Shown here in pieces: positions 16,155 through 24,786 of a DNA stretch of 64,000 nt. Source of the stretch: Allotamlana fucoidanivorans (GTDB lineage: Bacteria; Bacteroidota; Bacteroidia; Flavobacteriales; Flavobacteriaceae); NCBI RefSeq assembly GCF_045788535.1, contig NZ_CP074074.1, positions 1,860,001 through 1,924,000 of the forward strand, read 5' to 3'. The position numbers and the translations under genes are program-made. Under the pieces are notes generated by a model. That model was not told the origin of the DNA and searched no databases. It worked only from the letters and a program-made list of their open reading frames with translations. Within the stretch, counting starts at the first letter, position 1; every line of letters begins with the position of its first letter.

Positions 16155-17255
16155 ATGAAATTTTATCTGGCTTGTGCACTTTCTTTAGTTTTTTGTCTTG
16201 TTTGGTCACAAGAAAAAAAGCATACGTCTTATTTTGATGTTAATTATTTTAAAGGGAATATAGCGGAGCACAATACCGATGTTTTACATCTCATAAAAGG
16301 GCATCCTGAAGGTGTTATTTTAAGCTGGAATAAAAAAACATATGGATATAATGCATGGGAACAACTATATAATTATCCAGATTATGGTGTTTCTTTTTCA
16401 TATCAAAGTTTAAAAAATGATGTATTAGGGAATAATTATGCACTTTATGCCCATTACAATTTTTACTTCTTTAAGCGGCATGTCATGTTTCGTGTGGGGC
16501 AAGGATTAGCATTAAGCACCAATCCATATGATAAAGTAAATAATTTTAGAAATAATGCATTTGGTTCAACCTTTTTGAGTAGTACCTATATGATGCTCAA
16601 TTACAAAAAGGAACGTATTTTTAATAGACTAGGTTTGCAAGCGGGTTTTTCACTTATTCATTACTCCAATGCTAATGTTAAGGCGCCAAATACAAGTATA
16701 AACTCCCTTACGTTTAATATTGGTGCTACCTACAATTTAGAGGAAGCCGAGCCAGAATATATAACAGATATTGTACATGCAGACAAAGAAAAATTTACAG
16801 AACCTGTTAAGTTTAATATAGCTTTTCGGGCTGGTGTTAATGAAAGTGATGTTGTAGGAAGTGGTCGATTTCCATTTTATATTGCTTCGGTTTATGCCGA
16901 TAAACGTATCAATAAGAAAAGTGCTTTGCAATTTGGTACTGATGCTTTTTTTTCAAAATTTTTAAAAGAACTTATTTATTACCAAAGCGTAGCTGGATTG
17001 GGTGAAAATGTTACAGGAGAAGAAGATTATAAGCGAGTTGGGTTGTTTGTTGGTCATGAGCTGTTTGTAAACAGAATGTCTTTGGTAACACAGTTGGGAT
17101 ATTATATTTATTATCCGTTTGATTTTGAAGGAAGAAGCTATTTTCGAATCGGTTTGAAGCGTTATTTTGGAAACACATGGTTTGGCGCTTTAACATTGAA
17201 ATCGCATGGCGCAAAAGCTGAATGTGTTGAATTTGGAATAGGAGTACGATTATGA
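16155..17255 (+). CDS. Outer-membrane beta-barrel protein, acyloxyacyl hydrolase (PagL-like) family
   Basis: A 366-residue protein with an N-terminal signal peptide (cleavage after about residue 18, ...VWSQ) and many alternating amphipathic beta strands. Segments HLIKGHPEGVILSWNKKTYGYNAWEQLYNYPDYGVSF, FRVGQGLALSTNPYD and QAGFSLIHYSNANVKAPNTS resemble Bacteroidota proteins annotated as acyloxyacyl hydrolases, including the His-Ser pair (IHYSN) typical of lipid A 3-O-deacylases. The outer-membrane location and lipid A role are inferred from family. Overlaps the next gene by 4 bases (ATGA). Confidence 0.7.
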   Translation: MKFYLACALSLVFCLVWSQEKKHTSYFDVNYFKGNIAEHNTDVLHLIKGHPEGVILSWNKKTYGYNAWEQLYNYPDYGVSFSYQSLKNDVLGNNYALYAHYNFYFFKRHVMFRVGQGLALSTNPYDKVNNFRNNAFGSTFLSSTYMMLNYKKERIFNRLGLQAGFSLIHYSNANVKAPNTSINSLTFNIGATYNLEEAEPEYITDIVHADKEKFTEPVKFNIAFRAGVNESDVVGSGRFPFYIASVYADKRINKKSALQFGTDAFFSKFLKELIYYQSVAGLGENVTGEEDYKRVGLFVGHELFVNRMSLVTQLGYYIYYPFDFEGRSYFRIGLKRYFGNTWFGALTLKSHGAKAECVEFGIGVRL

Positions 17256-18001
17256 AAAAAGTGCTATTAGTATTAAGTCTAGGTTTAATAGGTTATTCCT
17301 GCAATAAGGAATCTGCACCAGATTGTTTACAAACTACAGGTAAAACAATTCGGCATGAGATTACAGTATCAAATTTTGACAAGATTTTTGTAAATCGCGA
17401 TATTGAACTCATTATAAAAGAGGGGCAAGAGCAAAAAGTGGTTGTAGAAACAGGTAAAAACTTGATGCCAAGTGTTGTAGTGAGTGTGTTGGATGGAATA
17501 TTAATATTGACTCAAAATAACACCTGTAATTATTTCAGATCTTATGATGCTACTAAGGTTTATGTTACATCACCAAACATAAGAGAAATAAGAAGTTCTA
17601 CACAATACAATATTACATCTGATGGCGTATTAACCTATCCTGATTTAACACTTCTGTCTGAAGATTATGGTGTAGAAGATACTTACACCAGTGCTAATTT
17701 TTACTTAGAAGTTGATAACAATAGTTTGAGTTTTGTGTTTAATAACCTATCAAACGCTTTTGTTTCTGGCGCAACTGATAACTTACATGTAACTTTGGCG
17801 GCAGGAACCTCAAGATTTGAAGCACGGCAATTAATTGCTCAAAATGTAACTTTTTGGAATAGGAGCTCAAATGACATCATAATAAACCCGCAACAAAAAC
17901 TTTCAGGAAAAATTTCTGGTACAGGTCATGTTATAGCTATTAATAAACCACGTGTGGTTGATGTAGAGGTGGTTTATAAGGGAAAATTAATTTTTGAATA
18001 G
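17252..18001 (+). CDS. DUF2807 (head GIN domain) lipoprotein
   Basis: A 249-residue lipoprotein: the signal MKKVLLVLSLGLIGYSC places the lipid cysteine at residue 17. The rest is a repetitive beta-rich domain of the DUF2807 type (VSNFDKIFVNRDIELIIKEGQ... at about 35-55, VVVSVLDGILILTQN, VYVTSPNIREIRSS). The family is common in Bacteroidota and has no proven role. It is translationally coupled to the barrel gene upstream. Its last 15 bases overlap the 3' end of ackA on the other strand, so no terminator separates them. Confidence 0.82.
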   Translation: MKKVLLVLSLGLIGYSCNKESAPDCLQTTGKTIRHEITVSNFDKIFVNRDIELIIKEGQEQKVVVETGKNLMPSVVVSVLDGILILTQNNTCNYFRSYDATKVYVTSPNIREIRSSTQYNITSDGVLTYPDLTLLSEDYGVEDTYTSANFYLEVDNNSLSFVFNNLSNAFVSGATDNLHVTLAAGTSRFEARQLIAQNVTFWNRSSNDIIINPQQKLSGKISGTGHVIAINKPRVVDVEVVYKGKLIFE

Positions 18002-19174
18002 ATCAACCGATTGTTTTGCTATTTCCAACTCTTCGTTTGTTGGAATAACTAATATTTTCACTTTAGAATCTACTGTGTTTATCGTTCTAATGTTACTAGA
18101 GCGCTTTTCGTTTTCTTCTTGGTTTAGTTTTATTCCTAAAAAGTCTAAATCCTCACAAACCATTTTTCTAATCACACTTGAGTTTTCTCCTATACCAGCA
18201 GTAAAGACAATAGCATCTATGCCGTTTAAAATGGCCGTGTAGCTACCAAGGTATTTTTTTATACGGTAGGCATTCATATCTAATGCCAATTGGCACGCCT
18301 TATTTCCGTTTTCAGCTTCGGCTTGAATATCTCTTAAATCACTCAATCCTGTTAGACCTAGCATACCACTTTTCTTTTGTAAAAGCGTATTAATTTCATC
18401 AAGGCTATAATTGTATTTTTCGGCAAGGTAAAATATAATAGACGGGTCAATATCTCCACAACGGGTTCCCATAATTAAACCTGTTACAGGAGAAAAACCA
18501 AGAGAATGGTCTACACTCTTTCCATCTTTTACAGCCGTCATACTACAGCCGTTTCCTAAATGGATGGTAATAATTTTGGATTGTTCTTTGCCTAAAAAAT
18601 CAATTGCTTTTTCAGAAACGTATTTATGACTGGTGCCGTGAAAACCATACAAACGGATATTATGCTCATCTGAAAATTTATTTGGGATAGCATACCGATA
18701 AGCTTTTTCAGGAATAGATTGGTGGAATGCTGTATCAAAAACAGCCACCTGTTTAGCGTTAGGAAAAATAGCTTCAGCCACTTCAATGCCTTCAAGATTA
18801 GCAGGGTTATGTAAAGGTGCTAAAGACGAAAGGGCTTTGATTTTTTCTTTTACCGTTTCTGTGATTTCAGTGGTATCGCTAAAGTGGCTACCGCCATGAA
18901 CAACACGGTGTCCTACAATATTAATGTCGTCGGCCGATTTTATTATACCTGTTTTTTCGTTTAACAACTGTTTAGCAAGTAATTCTAATCCAGTTTTATG
19001 GTCAGGAATTGCTGTTTCTACGGTTATGGAATCCTTATCTGTATTAAACTTAAACTTACCATCTTCTAAACCAATACGCTCAATGAGACCCGAGCACAAA
19101 ATACGTGCTTCAGGCATGGTAAATAATTGAAATTTAAGGGAAGAACTTCCTGAATTTAAAACTAATACTTGCAT
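17987..19174 (-). CDS. ackA: Acetate kinase
   Basis: Interconverts acetate plus ATP and acetyl phosphate plus ADP. The 395 residues match the family. The N-terminal LVLNSGSSSLKFQLF signature, the H-bond/phosphate region VVHGGSHFS, the mid-protein LGNGCSMTAVKDGKSVDHSLGFSPVTGLIMGTRCGDID and the C-terminal TAGIGENSSVIR are all present. It starts one base after the pta stop, so the two are co-translated. It converges on and overlaps the DUF2807 gene by 15 bp. Confidence 0.97.
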   Translation of the reverse strand: MQVLVLNSGSSSLKFQLFTMPEARILCSGLIERIGLEDGKFKFNTDKDSITVETAIPDHKTGLELLAKQLLNEKTGIIKSADDINIVGHRVVHGGSHFSDTTEITETVKEKIKALSSLAPLHNPANLEGIEVAEAIFPNAKQVAVFDTAFHQSIPEKAYRYAIPNKFSDEHNIRLYGFHGTSHKYVSEKAIDFLGKEQSKIITIHLGNGCSMTAVKDGKSVDHSLGFSPVTGLIMGTRCGDIDPSIIFYLAEKYNYSLDEINTLLQKKSGMLGLTGLSDLRDIQAEAENGNKACQLALDMNAYRIKKYLGSYTAILNGIDAIVFTAGIGENSSVIRKMVCEDLDFLGIKLNQEENEKRSSNIRTINTVDSKVKILVIPTNEELEIAKQSVDLFKN

Positions 19175-19175
19175 G

Positions 19176-21266
19176 TTATATTTCTTGTGCTTGAATTGCT
19201 GTTATTATTACGGTGCTGTAAATGTCATCTGCGGTACACCCTCTACTTAAATCATTAACGGGTTTGTTAAGGCCCTGAAGCATTGGGCCAATGGCTAACG
19301 CTCCAGTTTCACGTTGTACAGCTTTGTAGGTGTTGTTACCTGTATTTAAATCAGGGAATATCAATACGCTAGCTTGACCGGCCACATCCGATTCGGGTAA
19401 TTTGCTTTTACCAATACGCATATCAACAGCAGCATCATACTGGATAGGGCCTTCAATTTTCATATCGGGAGCAGCGGCTTTGGCAAGCTCTGTAGCTTTT
19501 CTAACCTTATCAACTTCCTCGCCTTTTCCTGAACTTCCAGAGGAATAAGATAGCAAGGCTACTTTAGGTTCAACACCAAAATTTTGAGCGGTTTGTGCAG
19601 ACGAAACAGCTATTTCTGCCAACTGCTCTGCATTAGGGTTTGGATTAATAGCGCAATCACCAAAAATAGATACGCGGTCTTCCAAACACATAAAGAATAC
19701 AGATGATACAATATTACATCCAGGTTTTGTTTTGATGAATTGTAGTGCTGGTCTTAGGGTGTGTGCTGTGGTATGTACAGCACCAGAAACCATACCATCT
19801 GCATGGCCTTTGTAAATCATCATGGTTGCAAAATAGGATACATCAGACATAGCATCTCGAGCCATATCTAAATTTACATTTTTATGTTTTCGCAATTCGT
19901 AAAATGTATTGACGTAATCTTGAAAATGGGCCGATTTTTGGGGAGAAACAATGTTTACTTTTTTCAAATCAAGAGGAATGTCTTGTTTTTCAACAATTTC
20001 AGCAATTTTATCTTCTTCACCAATAAGAGTTAATTCTACCACATTAGCGTCTACCAATCTTGCTGATGCCCTTAAAATACGTTCATCATAACCTTCGGGC
20101 AGCACAATATGCTTTTTGTCTTTTAAAGCTCGTTGAAGCAAATTGTATTGGAACATTCTTGGGGTGAATATACCAGATTCAAACGTTACTAAGTCATTAG
20201 CCAACTTATCAGTATCTACATGCTTTTCAAACGTAGCAATAGAGGTTTCTATTTTTTCAATGTTCTCGGCATAAATTCTAGATTTAATTTTACCAATGGT
20301 ATTGGTAACCTGAAAAGTGCCTTTTTTAACACTGATAATAGGTACAACACTTGAAAGACCTTCTATTAATTTTAAAATTGTGTCTTCAGGAATTAGTCCA
20401 CCAGTTAATATAATGCCTGATACTTTAGGGTAATTTTTAGAGATATTTGCTTGTAAAGCACCTAAAATAATATCAGCTCTATCACCAGGTGTTATGACCA
20501 AGGCATTCTCTTTTAAATGCAGTAAATAATTGCGTAGTTGCATGGCACCCACACTAAAATTTTCAGATTGATTGTTAATCATGTCTTCACCAAAAAGAAC
20601 CGTTCCTTTTAGCTTTTTTACAATCTCTTTTATAGTAGGACTGGCTAAGCTGCTAATTTTTGGAATAACCGTAACATCAGCCGTTGTTTGAATTCTGTTT
20701 TTAATTAATGCTTTCAGCGTAGAAACCTCATCAGGGTTTACCTTGTTTGTCATGATAGAAAGTACATCTACCTCTTCTTTAAAGGCATCATGAGCCAGTT
20801 GTACATTGTCAACAATGTCATGTAAAGGAATACCATCACCTTGAGATACGAGAATAACAGGAAGACCTAAGTTTTTTGAAATGATAATATTGATATCTAA
20901 TTCTAAACTAGAGTTTTCGTGAGAAAAATCTGTACCCTCCACTAAAACAAAGTCGAAACGCTCTTCTTGGTATTTAAACTTTTTTATGACGTGATCAATA
21001 ACATCTCCAGACTTACCTTTGTTGTAAAGTTCAAGTAACTCACTTCTGGTATAAGCATACGTGTTCTTGTAATTTATATCAATTTCAAAGTATGACAGTA
21101 CGGTGTTAATGTGATTGTCCATTTCACCATTTTCGGTATCTTCAATTATAGGTCTGAAGTAACCAACTTTGGCTGTTTTACCCAGAAGCATACGCATTAA
21201 GCCCAATACAATTACAGATTTACCACTGTTAGGTTCAACCGTAGCTACATAAATTCCTTTACTCAT
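19176..21266 (-). CDS. pta: Phosphate acetyltransferase, long form
   Basis: Converts acetyl-CoA and phosphate to acetyl phosphate. The 696-residue long form has an N-terminal P-loop-like domain (VATVEPNSGKSVIVLGLMR, residues 8-26), a central DRTGG-type domain (about 225-330), and the C-terminal catalytic domain from about residue 375 (KHIVLPEGYDERILRA...VALLSYSSGSSGKG...GPIQYDAAVD). The promoter -7 box lies at 21287-21294. With ackA it forms the acetate overflow/ATP-yielding branch. Confidence 0.97.
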   Translation of the reverse strand: MSKGIYVATVEPNSGKSVIVLGLMRMLLGKTAKVGYFRPIIEDTENGEMDNHINTVLSYFEIDINYKNTYAYTRSELLELYNKGKSGDVIDHVIKKFKYQEERFDFVLVEGTDFSHENSSLELDINIIISKNLGLPVILVSQGDGIPLHDIVDNVQLAHDAFKEEVDVLSIMTNKVNPDEVSTLKALIKNRIQTTADVTVIPKISSLASPTIKEIVKKLKGTVLFGEDMINNQSENFSVGAMQLRNYLLHLKENALVITPGDRADIILGALQANISKNYPKVSGIILTGGLIPEDTILKLIEGLSSVVPIISVKKGTFQVTNTIGKIKSRIYAENIEKIETSIATFEKHVDTDKLANDLVTFESGIFTPRMFQYNLLQRALKDKKHIVLPEGYDERILRASARLVDANVVELTLIGEEDKIAEIVEKQDIPLDLKKVNIVSPQKSAHFQDYVNTFYELRKHKNVNLDMARDAMSDVSYFATMMIYKGHADGMVSGAVHTTAHTLRPALQFIKTKPGCNIVSSVFFMCLEDRVSIFGDCAINPNPNAEQLAEIAVSSAQTAQNFGVEPKVALLSYSSGSSGKGEEVDKVRKATELAKAAAPDMKIEGPIQYDAAVDMRIGKSKLPESDVAGQASVLIFPDLNTGNNTYKAVQRETGALAIGPMLQGLNKPVNDLSRGCTADDIYSTVIITAIQAQEI

Positions 21267-21286
21267 TTTAGTGTTTTTATTGTTTA

Positions 21287-21294
21287 CAAAGATA
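21287..21294 (-). promoter_or_regulatory. -7 box upstream of pta
   Basis: TATCTTTG on the minus strand, an exact TAnnTTTG match 21 bases before the pta start codon; it predicts a leader of about 15 nt. No good -33 TTG is seen. Confidence 0.5.
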
Positions 21295-21456
21295 ATATTC
21301 TAGTTTTTTAAATAGCTTTTTATCTTTTTTGTGTTTAAACTTACTTGGGCAAAATTAATATGTTATTATAATGTCATAGATGACTTTTGTCATAAATCAC
21401 GCTTATATTTCTAACGTTTTCGTGTTTATGAATTAAGATTATAAATTAGCTTTTAA

Positions 21457-22353
21457 TTAATTAGTTGTGAGCTCTCTAAATAAAGTTTCTAAGCTGGTGT
21501 TTTTTTGATTAAGCTGCAGGATTTTTAATTGATTGTCATGAGCAAAATCAAAGACATGAGCGCGCATGTCATCAGAGGTTTTAAAGGTGATTTCATAAAT
21601 AAAATCATGGGTGTTTACAACCTTATGCGCTTTTGGAAGTTGTAGTAGAAAAGCATCTTCAACACGGAAGTCAAATTCTACAATGACCACTTGCTCCTTT
21701 TCATCACGAAGATCTTTTAATTTTTTGTCGGCCACAATTTCGCCCTTATTAATAATAATCGCACGATCGCACATAGCTTCAACTTCCTGCATAATATGAG
21801 TTGACAAAAACACTGTTTTTGTTTTTCCTAAAGATTTAATCAGGCCTCTAATGTCTACTAGTTGATTTGGATCTAGACCTGTTGTAGGCTCATCTAAAAT
21901 TAATACATCGGGATTGTGTAGTAGTGCGTTTGCTAAACCCACACGTTGCCTATAGCCTTTTGATAGTTGCCCTATTTTTTTATGTGCTTCAGCGGTTAAA
22001 CCTGTGAGGTCAATAACCTCGTTAATACGTTGATTGTTTACATGATATATGTTGGCATTAAAGGCTAAATATTCTTTAATATAGAGGTCTAAATACAACG
22101 GGTTGTGTTCTGGCAAATAGCCAACACTTTGTTGAACTTGCTGTTTGTTGGCGTTTACATTAAACCCATTCACCTTTGCCGTGCCTTGATTGGCAGTAAG
22201 GTAGGTGGTTAGTATTTTCATCATGGTTGATTTTCCTGCGCCGTTAGGTCCTAAAAAACCAACTATTTCAGGCTTATCAACTTTAAACGATATATTATTT
22301 AAAGCTTTTTGATTACCATATAATTTTGAAATTCCAACTACTTCAATAGACAT
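21457..22353 (-). CDS. gldA: Gliding-motility ABC transporter ATP-binding protein GldA
   Basis: ATPase subunit of the GldA-GldF-GldG ABC transporter needed for gliding in flavobacteria. The 298-residue protein has Walker A GPNGAGKS (about residues 34-41), Q-loop region YLPEHNPLYLDLYIKEYLAFN, ABC signature LSKGYRQRVGLANALLH, Walker B VLILDEPTTGLDP and the H-loop STH. The length and the whole-domain pattern match GldA rather than a generic ABC ATPase. The permease genes gldF and gldG are not in the window; in flavobacteria gldA is usually unlinked from them. Confidence 0.88.
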   Translation of the reverse strand: MSIEVVGISKLYGNQKALNNISFKVDKPEIVGFLGPNGAGKSTMMKILTTYLTANQGTAKVNGFNVNANKQQVQQSVGYLPEHNPLYLDLYIKEYLAFNANIYHVNNQRINEVIDLTGLTAEAHKKIGQLSKGYRQRVGLANALLHNPDVLILDEPTTGLDPNQLVDIRGLIKSLGKTKTVFLSTHIMQEVEAMCDRAIIINKGEIVADKKLKDLRDEKEQVVIVEFDFRVEDAFLLQLPKAHKVVNTHDFIYEITFKTSDDMRAHVFDFAHDNQLKILQLNQKNTSLETLFRELTTN

Positions 22354-22370
22354 ATTTAAAATTATTTATT

Positions 22371-22378
22371 CAAAAGTA
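22371..22378 (-). promoter_or_regulatory. -7 box upstream of gldA
   Basis: TACTTTTG on the minus strand, an exact TAnnTTTG match 18 bases before the gldA start codon. The -33 element is not evident. Confidence 0.5.
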
Positions 22379-22629
22379 CATGAATTTTTTCATTTGAAAA
22401 TTGAAGAACGTGAAATGAAACATGAAAGATTAACCAAATAATTATAGAGATGAAATAAAGTGTTATAATCTCCTGCATGAAAAGTTTAGTTTTTTAATAG
22501 AGAAAAATAATTGATTATATAACGTAAAGGAAGTTTTACTGTAAAATCTTTAAAACTTTTGGGAATTTTAAAAAAAGTAGATTTTGTTAGTTTATTTCTT
22601 AAAATAATATTTAATTTAGCGGCGTAATT

Positions 22630-22707
22630 ATGATAAGAACAGTGTATTATACATATTTTAACAATTATTTCTTTTTTAGTAAAAGAAACGAGGCGTTGTA
22701 TGTATAA
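22630..22707 (+). CDS. Phe/Tyr-rich leader peptide of the aromatic amino acid operon
   Basis: A 25-codon ORF, ATG 22630 to TAA 22705-22707. Residues 6-16 read YYTYFNNYFFF, and another Tyr is at residue 24; in total there are five Tyr and four Phe in 25 residues. It lies directly upstream of an RNA region that can fold either as an antiterminator or as a terminator, followed by genes for Phe and Tyr synthesis. This is the arrangement of a classic attenuation leader peptide, in which low charged Phe/Tyr tRNA stalls the ribosome. The peptide itself should have no enzymatic function. Confidence 0.85.
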   Translation: MIRTVYYTYFNNYFFFSKRNEALYV

Positions 22708-22738
22708 TTTAAAAAGCTAAATTAATATATAAGTCTCG
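22689..22738 (+). promoter_or_regulatory. Antiterminator stem-loop of the Phe/Tyr attenuator
   Basis: 5' segments 22689-22694, 22696-22703 and 22705-22711 pair with 22733-22738, 22725-22732 and 22718-22724. That gives 21 pairs (three G-U) with two single-base bulges and a 6-nt loop. The 5' arm contains the leader stop codon, and the 3' end uses five bases of the terminator stem, so the two structures exclude each other. Confidence 0.75.
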
Positions 22739-22760
22739 ATGAAAATCGAGATTTTTTTTT
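22734..22760 (+). terminator. Attenuator terminator before pheA
   Basis: TCTCGAT (22734-22740), GAAA tetraloop, ATCGAGA (22745-22751), then nine T residues. A perfect 7-bp intrinsic terminator placed between the leader peptide and the first structural gene. Confidence 0.9.
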
Positions 22761-22814
22761 GTCTAACGTTTTGTAAGATAAAAAATAAAAAGACAGAAAC
22801 TAAATTGTGTAATT

Positions 22815-23642
22815 TTGATAAAAACGGTAGCCATACAGGGAGTTAAAGGGTCATTTCATCACATAGTGACCCAGCAGTTTTTTGAGAATGCTGTAGATTC
22901 TATTGAGTGTTTAACTTTTGATAGAGTGGTTGATGCTTTAATAACTAAAGAATGTGATGCGGCTATTATGGCCTTAGAAAACTCTATTGCAGGGTCAATT
23001 ATTCCTAATTATGCATTGATTGATAAATTTGGGTTGCATATTGTAGGAGAACACTATTTAGATATTCAGCATAATTTAATGGCACTGCCTAATCAACGTA
23101 TTGAGGATATTGAAGAAGTGTATTCACACCCTATGGCTTTGTTACAATGTAAAGAGTTTTTTAAAATACACCCACATATAAAATTAGTTGAAGATAAAGA
23201 TACTGCTGAAGTCGCTCAGCGCATTCAAGAGCAGCAATTAAAGGGTATTGGGGCTATTGCTAGTGTAACGGCTGCTGAAATTTTTAATCTAAATATTTTA
23301 GCACATGGTATACAAACCATAAAGCATAATGAAACCCGATTTGTAATTATTAAGCGAACTAATTCAGAGGTGAATCAAAGTGATATTAATAAAGCCTCCA
23401 TAAAATTTGAAGCTAATCATAAACGAGGTAGTCTAGCTGCTATTTTAAATGTAATGAGTGATTGTAAACTGAATTTAACAAAAATACAGTCGTTACCAAT
23501 TATTGAAACACCATGGAAATATGCGTTTTTTGTAGATGTGACTTTTGAAAACTATAAAGATTTTCAAAAAGCAAAATCGTTAATAGATATCATGGGTGAT
23601 GGGTTTAAAGTTTTGGGTGAATATAAAAATGCAAAGTTATGA
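22815..23642 (+). CDS. pheA: Prephenate dehydratase
   Basis: Converts prephenate to phenylpyruvate for phenylalanine synthesis. The 275-residue protein starts TVAIQGVKGSFHH; catalytic-domain motifs include ALENSIAGSI and the TRF-containing KHNETRFVIIKR near residue 178. A C-terminal ACT domain (SIKFEANHKRGSLAAILNVMSDCKLNLTKIQSLPI) suggests feedback control by phenylalanine. No chorismate mutase domain is attached; that activity is on the last gene of the operon. The start is TTG at 22815: no in-frame ATG lies between the attenuator and the conserved N-terminus. Overlaps the aminotransferase by 4 bases. Confidence 0.94.
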   Translation: MIKTVAIQGVKGSFHHIVTQQFFENAVDSIECLTFDRVVDALITKECDAAIMALENSIAGSIIPNYALIDKFGLHIVGEHYLDIQHNLMALPNQRIEDIEEVYSHPMALLQCKEFFKIHPHIKLVEDKDTAEVAQRIQEQQLKGIGAIASVTAAEIFNLNILAHGIQTIKHNETRFVIIKRTNSEVNQSDINKASIKFEANHKRGSLAAILNVMSDCKLNLTKIQSLPIIETPWKYAFFVDVTFENYKDFQKAKSLIDIMGDGFKVLGEYKNAKL

Positions 23643-24784
23643 TTGAAGTAGCAGACCGTTTACAGACCGTTGAGGAATATTACTTTTCAAAAAAATTGAG
23701 AGAAGTAGGGATGCTAATTGCAAGTGGGAAACCAATTATTAGCTTAGGAATAGGGAGTCCAGATTTACAACCTCCAGCGAAGGTTCTTGAGGCTGTAAAT
23801 TATAGTCTTAAAGATGCTAATGCACATAAGTACCAGAGTTACCAAGGACTTCCTGAGTTGAGATCTGCGATTTCAGAATTTTATAAGATGCATTTTTCTG
23901 TGAGTTTAAGTCCGTCTTCAGAAATTCTTCCTCTAATGGGAAGTAAAGAAGGTATTATGCATATATCTATGGCATATCTTAACGAAGGAGATGAGGTGTT
24001 AATTCCAAATCCAGGGTATCCAACTTACCAATCGGTAACAAAATTGGTTGGAGCTAAAGGGGTGTCTTATAATTTGGATGCTGGCAATAATTGGCAGCCA
24101 GATTTTAAAGCTCTTGAGCAGCAAGACTTGTCAAAAGTAAAATTGATGTGGGTTAATTATCCACATATGCCAACAGGAGCACAGCCCGATAAGTATGTTT
24201 TTGAGAATTTAGTGGCGTTTGGGAAAAAGCATAATATTTTAATTGTTAATGATAACCCGTACAGTTTTATACTGAATGATAATCCTAGAAGTATTTTGAG
24301 TGTTCCAGGCGCTAAAGAAGTTTGCTTAGAGCTCAATTCATTAAGTAAAACGTTCAATATGGCTGGTTGGCGTGTAGGTATGGTAGTTGGTGCTCCAGAG
24401 TATATTAGTAATATTTTAAAAGTAAAGAGTAATTTTGACTCGGGCATGTTTTATGGAATACAAAAAGGTGCCATTGAAGCTTTGAAATGTTCAAACATGT
24501 GGTTTGCAACATTGAATAATGTATATCAAGAAAGGCGTAAGCTAGTATGGCAACTTGCAGATGCCCTAAATTGTACCTACGATGAAAATGCAACAGGTAT
24601 GTTTATTTGGGCCAAATTGCCTGATCATGTGAAGTCAGAAGAGTTTATAGATAAAGTACTTAAAGAAAATCATATATTTATTACACCAGGAACCGTGTTT
24701 GGTTCGCAGGGGGAAGGGTATGTTAGATTTTCATTATGTGCTTCAAATGAAGCAATAGAAGAAGCTGTTGCAAGAGTACAATAA
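23639..24784 (+). CDS. Class I/II aminotransferase, likely aromatic amino acid aminotransferase
   Basis: PLP-dependent fold-type I aminotransferase of 381 residues. The PLP lysine lies in LNSLSKTFNMAGWRVG (near residue 238); NPGYPTYQS and the C-terminal arginine in YVRFSLCASNEA are also seen. Context between prephenate dehydratase and prephenate dehydrogenase makes phenylpyruvate and 4-hydroxyphenylpyruvate the probable substrates, although the sequence alone would also allow an aspartate-type specificity. Starts on ATGA overlapping pheA and ends 2 bp before tyrA. Confidence 0.85.
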   Translation: MIEVADRLQTVEEYYFSKKLREVGMLIASGKPIISLGIGSPDLQPPAKVLEAVNYSLKDANAHKYQSYQGLPELRSAISEFYKMHFSVSLSPSSEILPLMGSKEGIMHISMAYLNEGDEVLIPNPGYPTYQSVTKLVGAKGVSYNLDAGNNWQPDFKALEQQDLSKVKLMWVNYPHMPTGAQPDKYVFENLVAFGKKHNILIVNDNPYSFILNDNPRSILSVPGAKEVCLELNSLSKTFNMAGWRVGMVVGAPEYISNILKVKSNFDSGMFYGIQKGAIEALKCSNMWFATLNNVYQERRKLVWQLADALNCTYDENATGMFIWAKLPDHVKSEEFIDKVLKENHIFITPGTVFGSQGEGYVRFSLCASNEAIEEAVARVQ

Positions 24785-24786
24785 GG

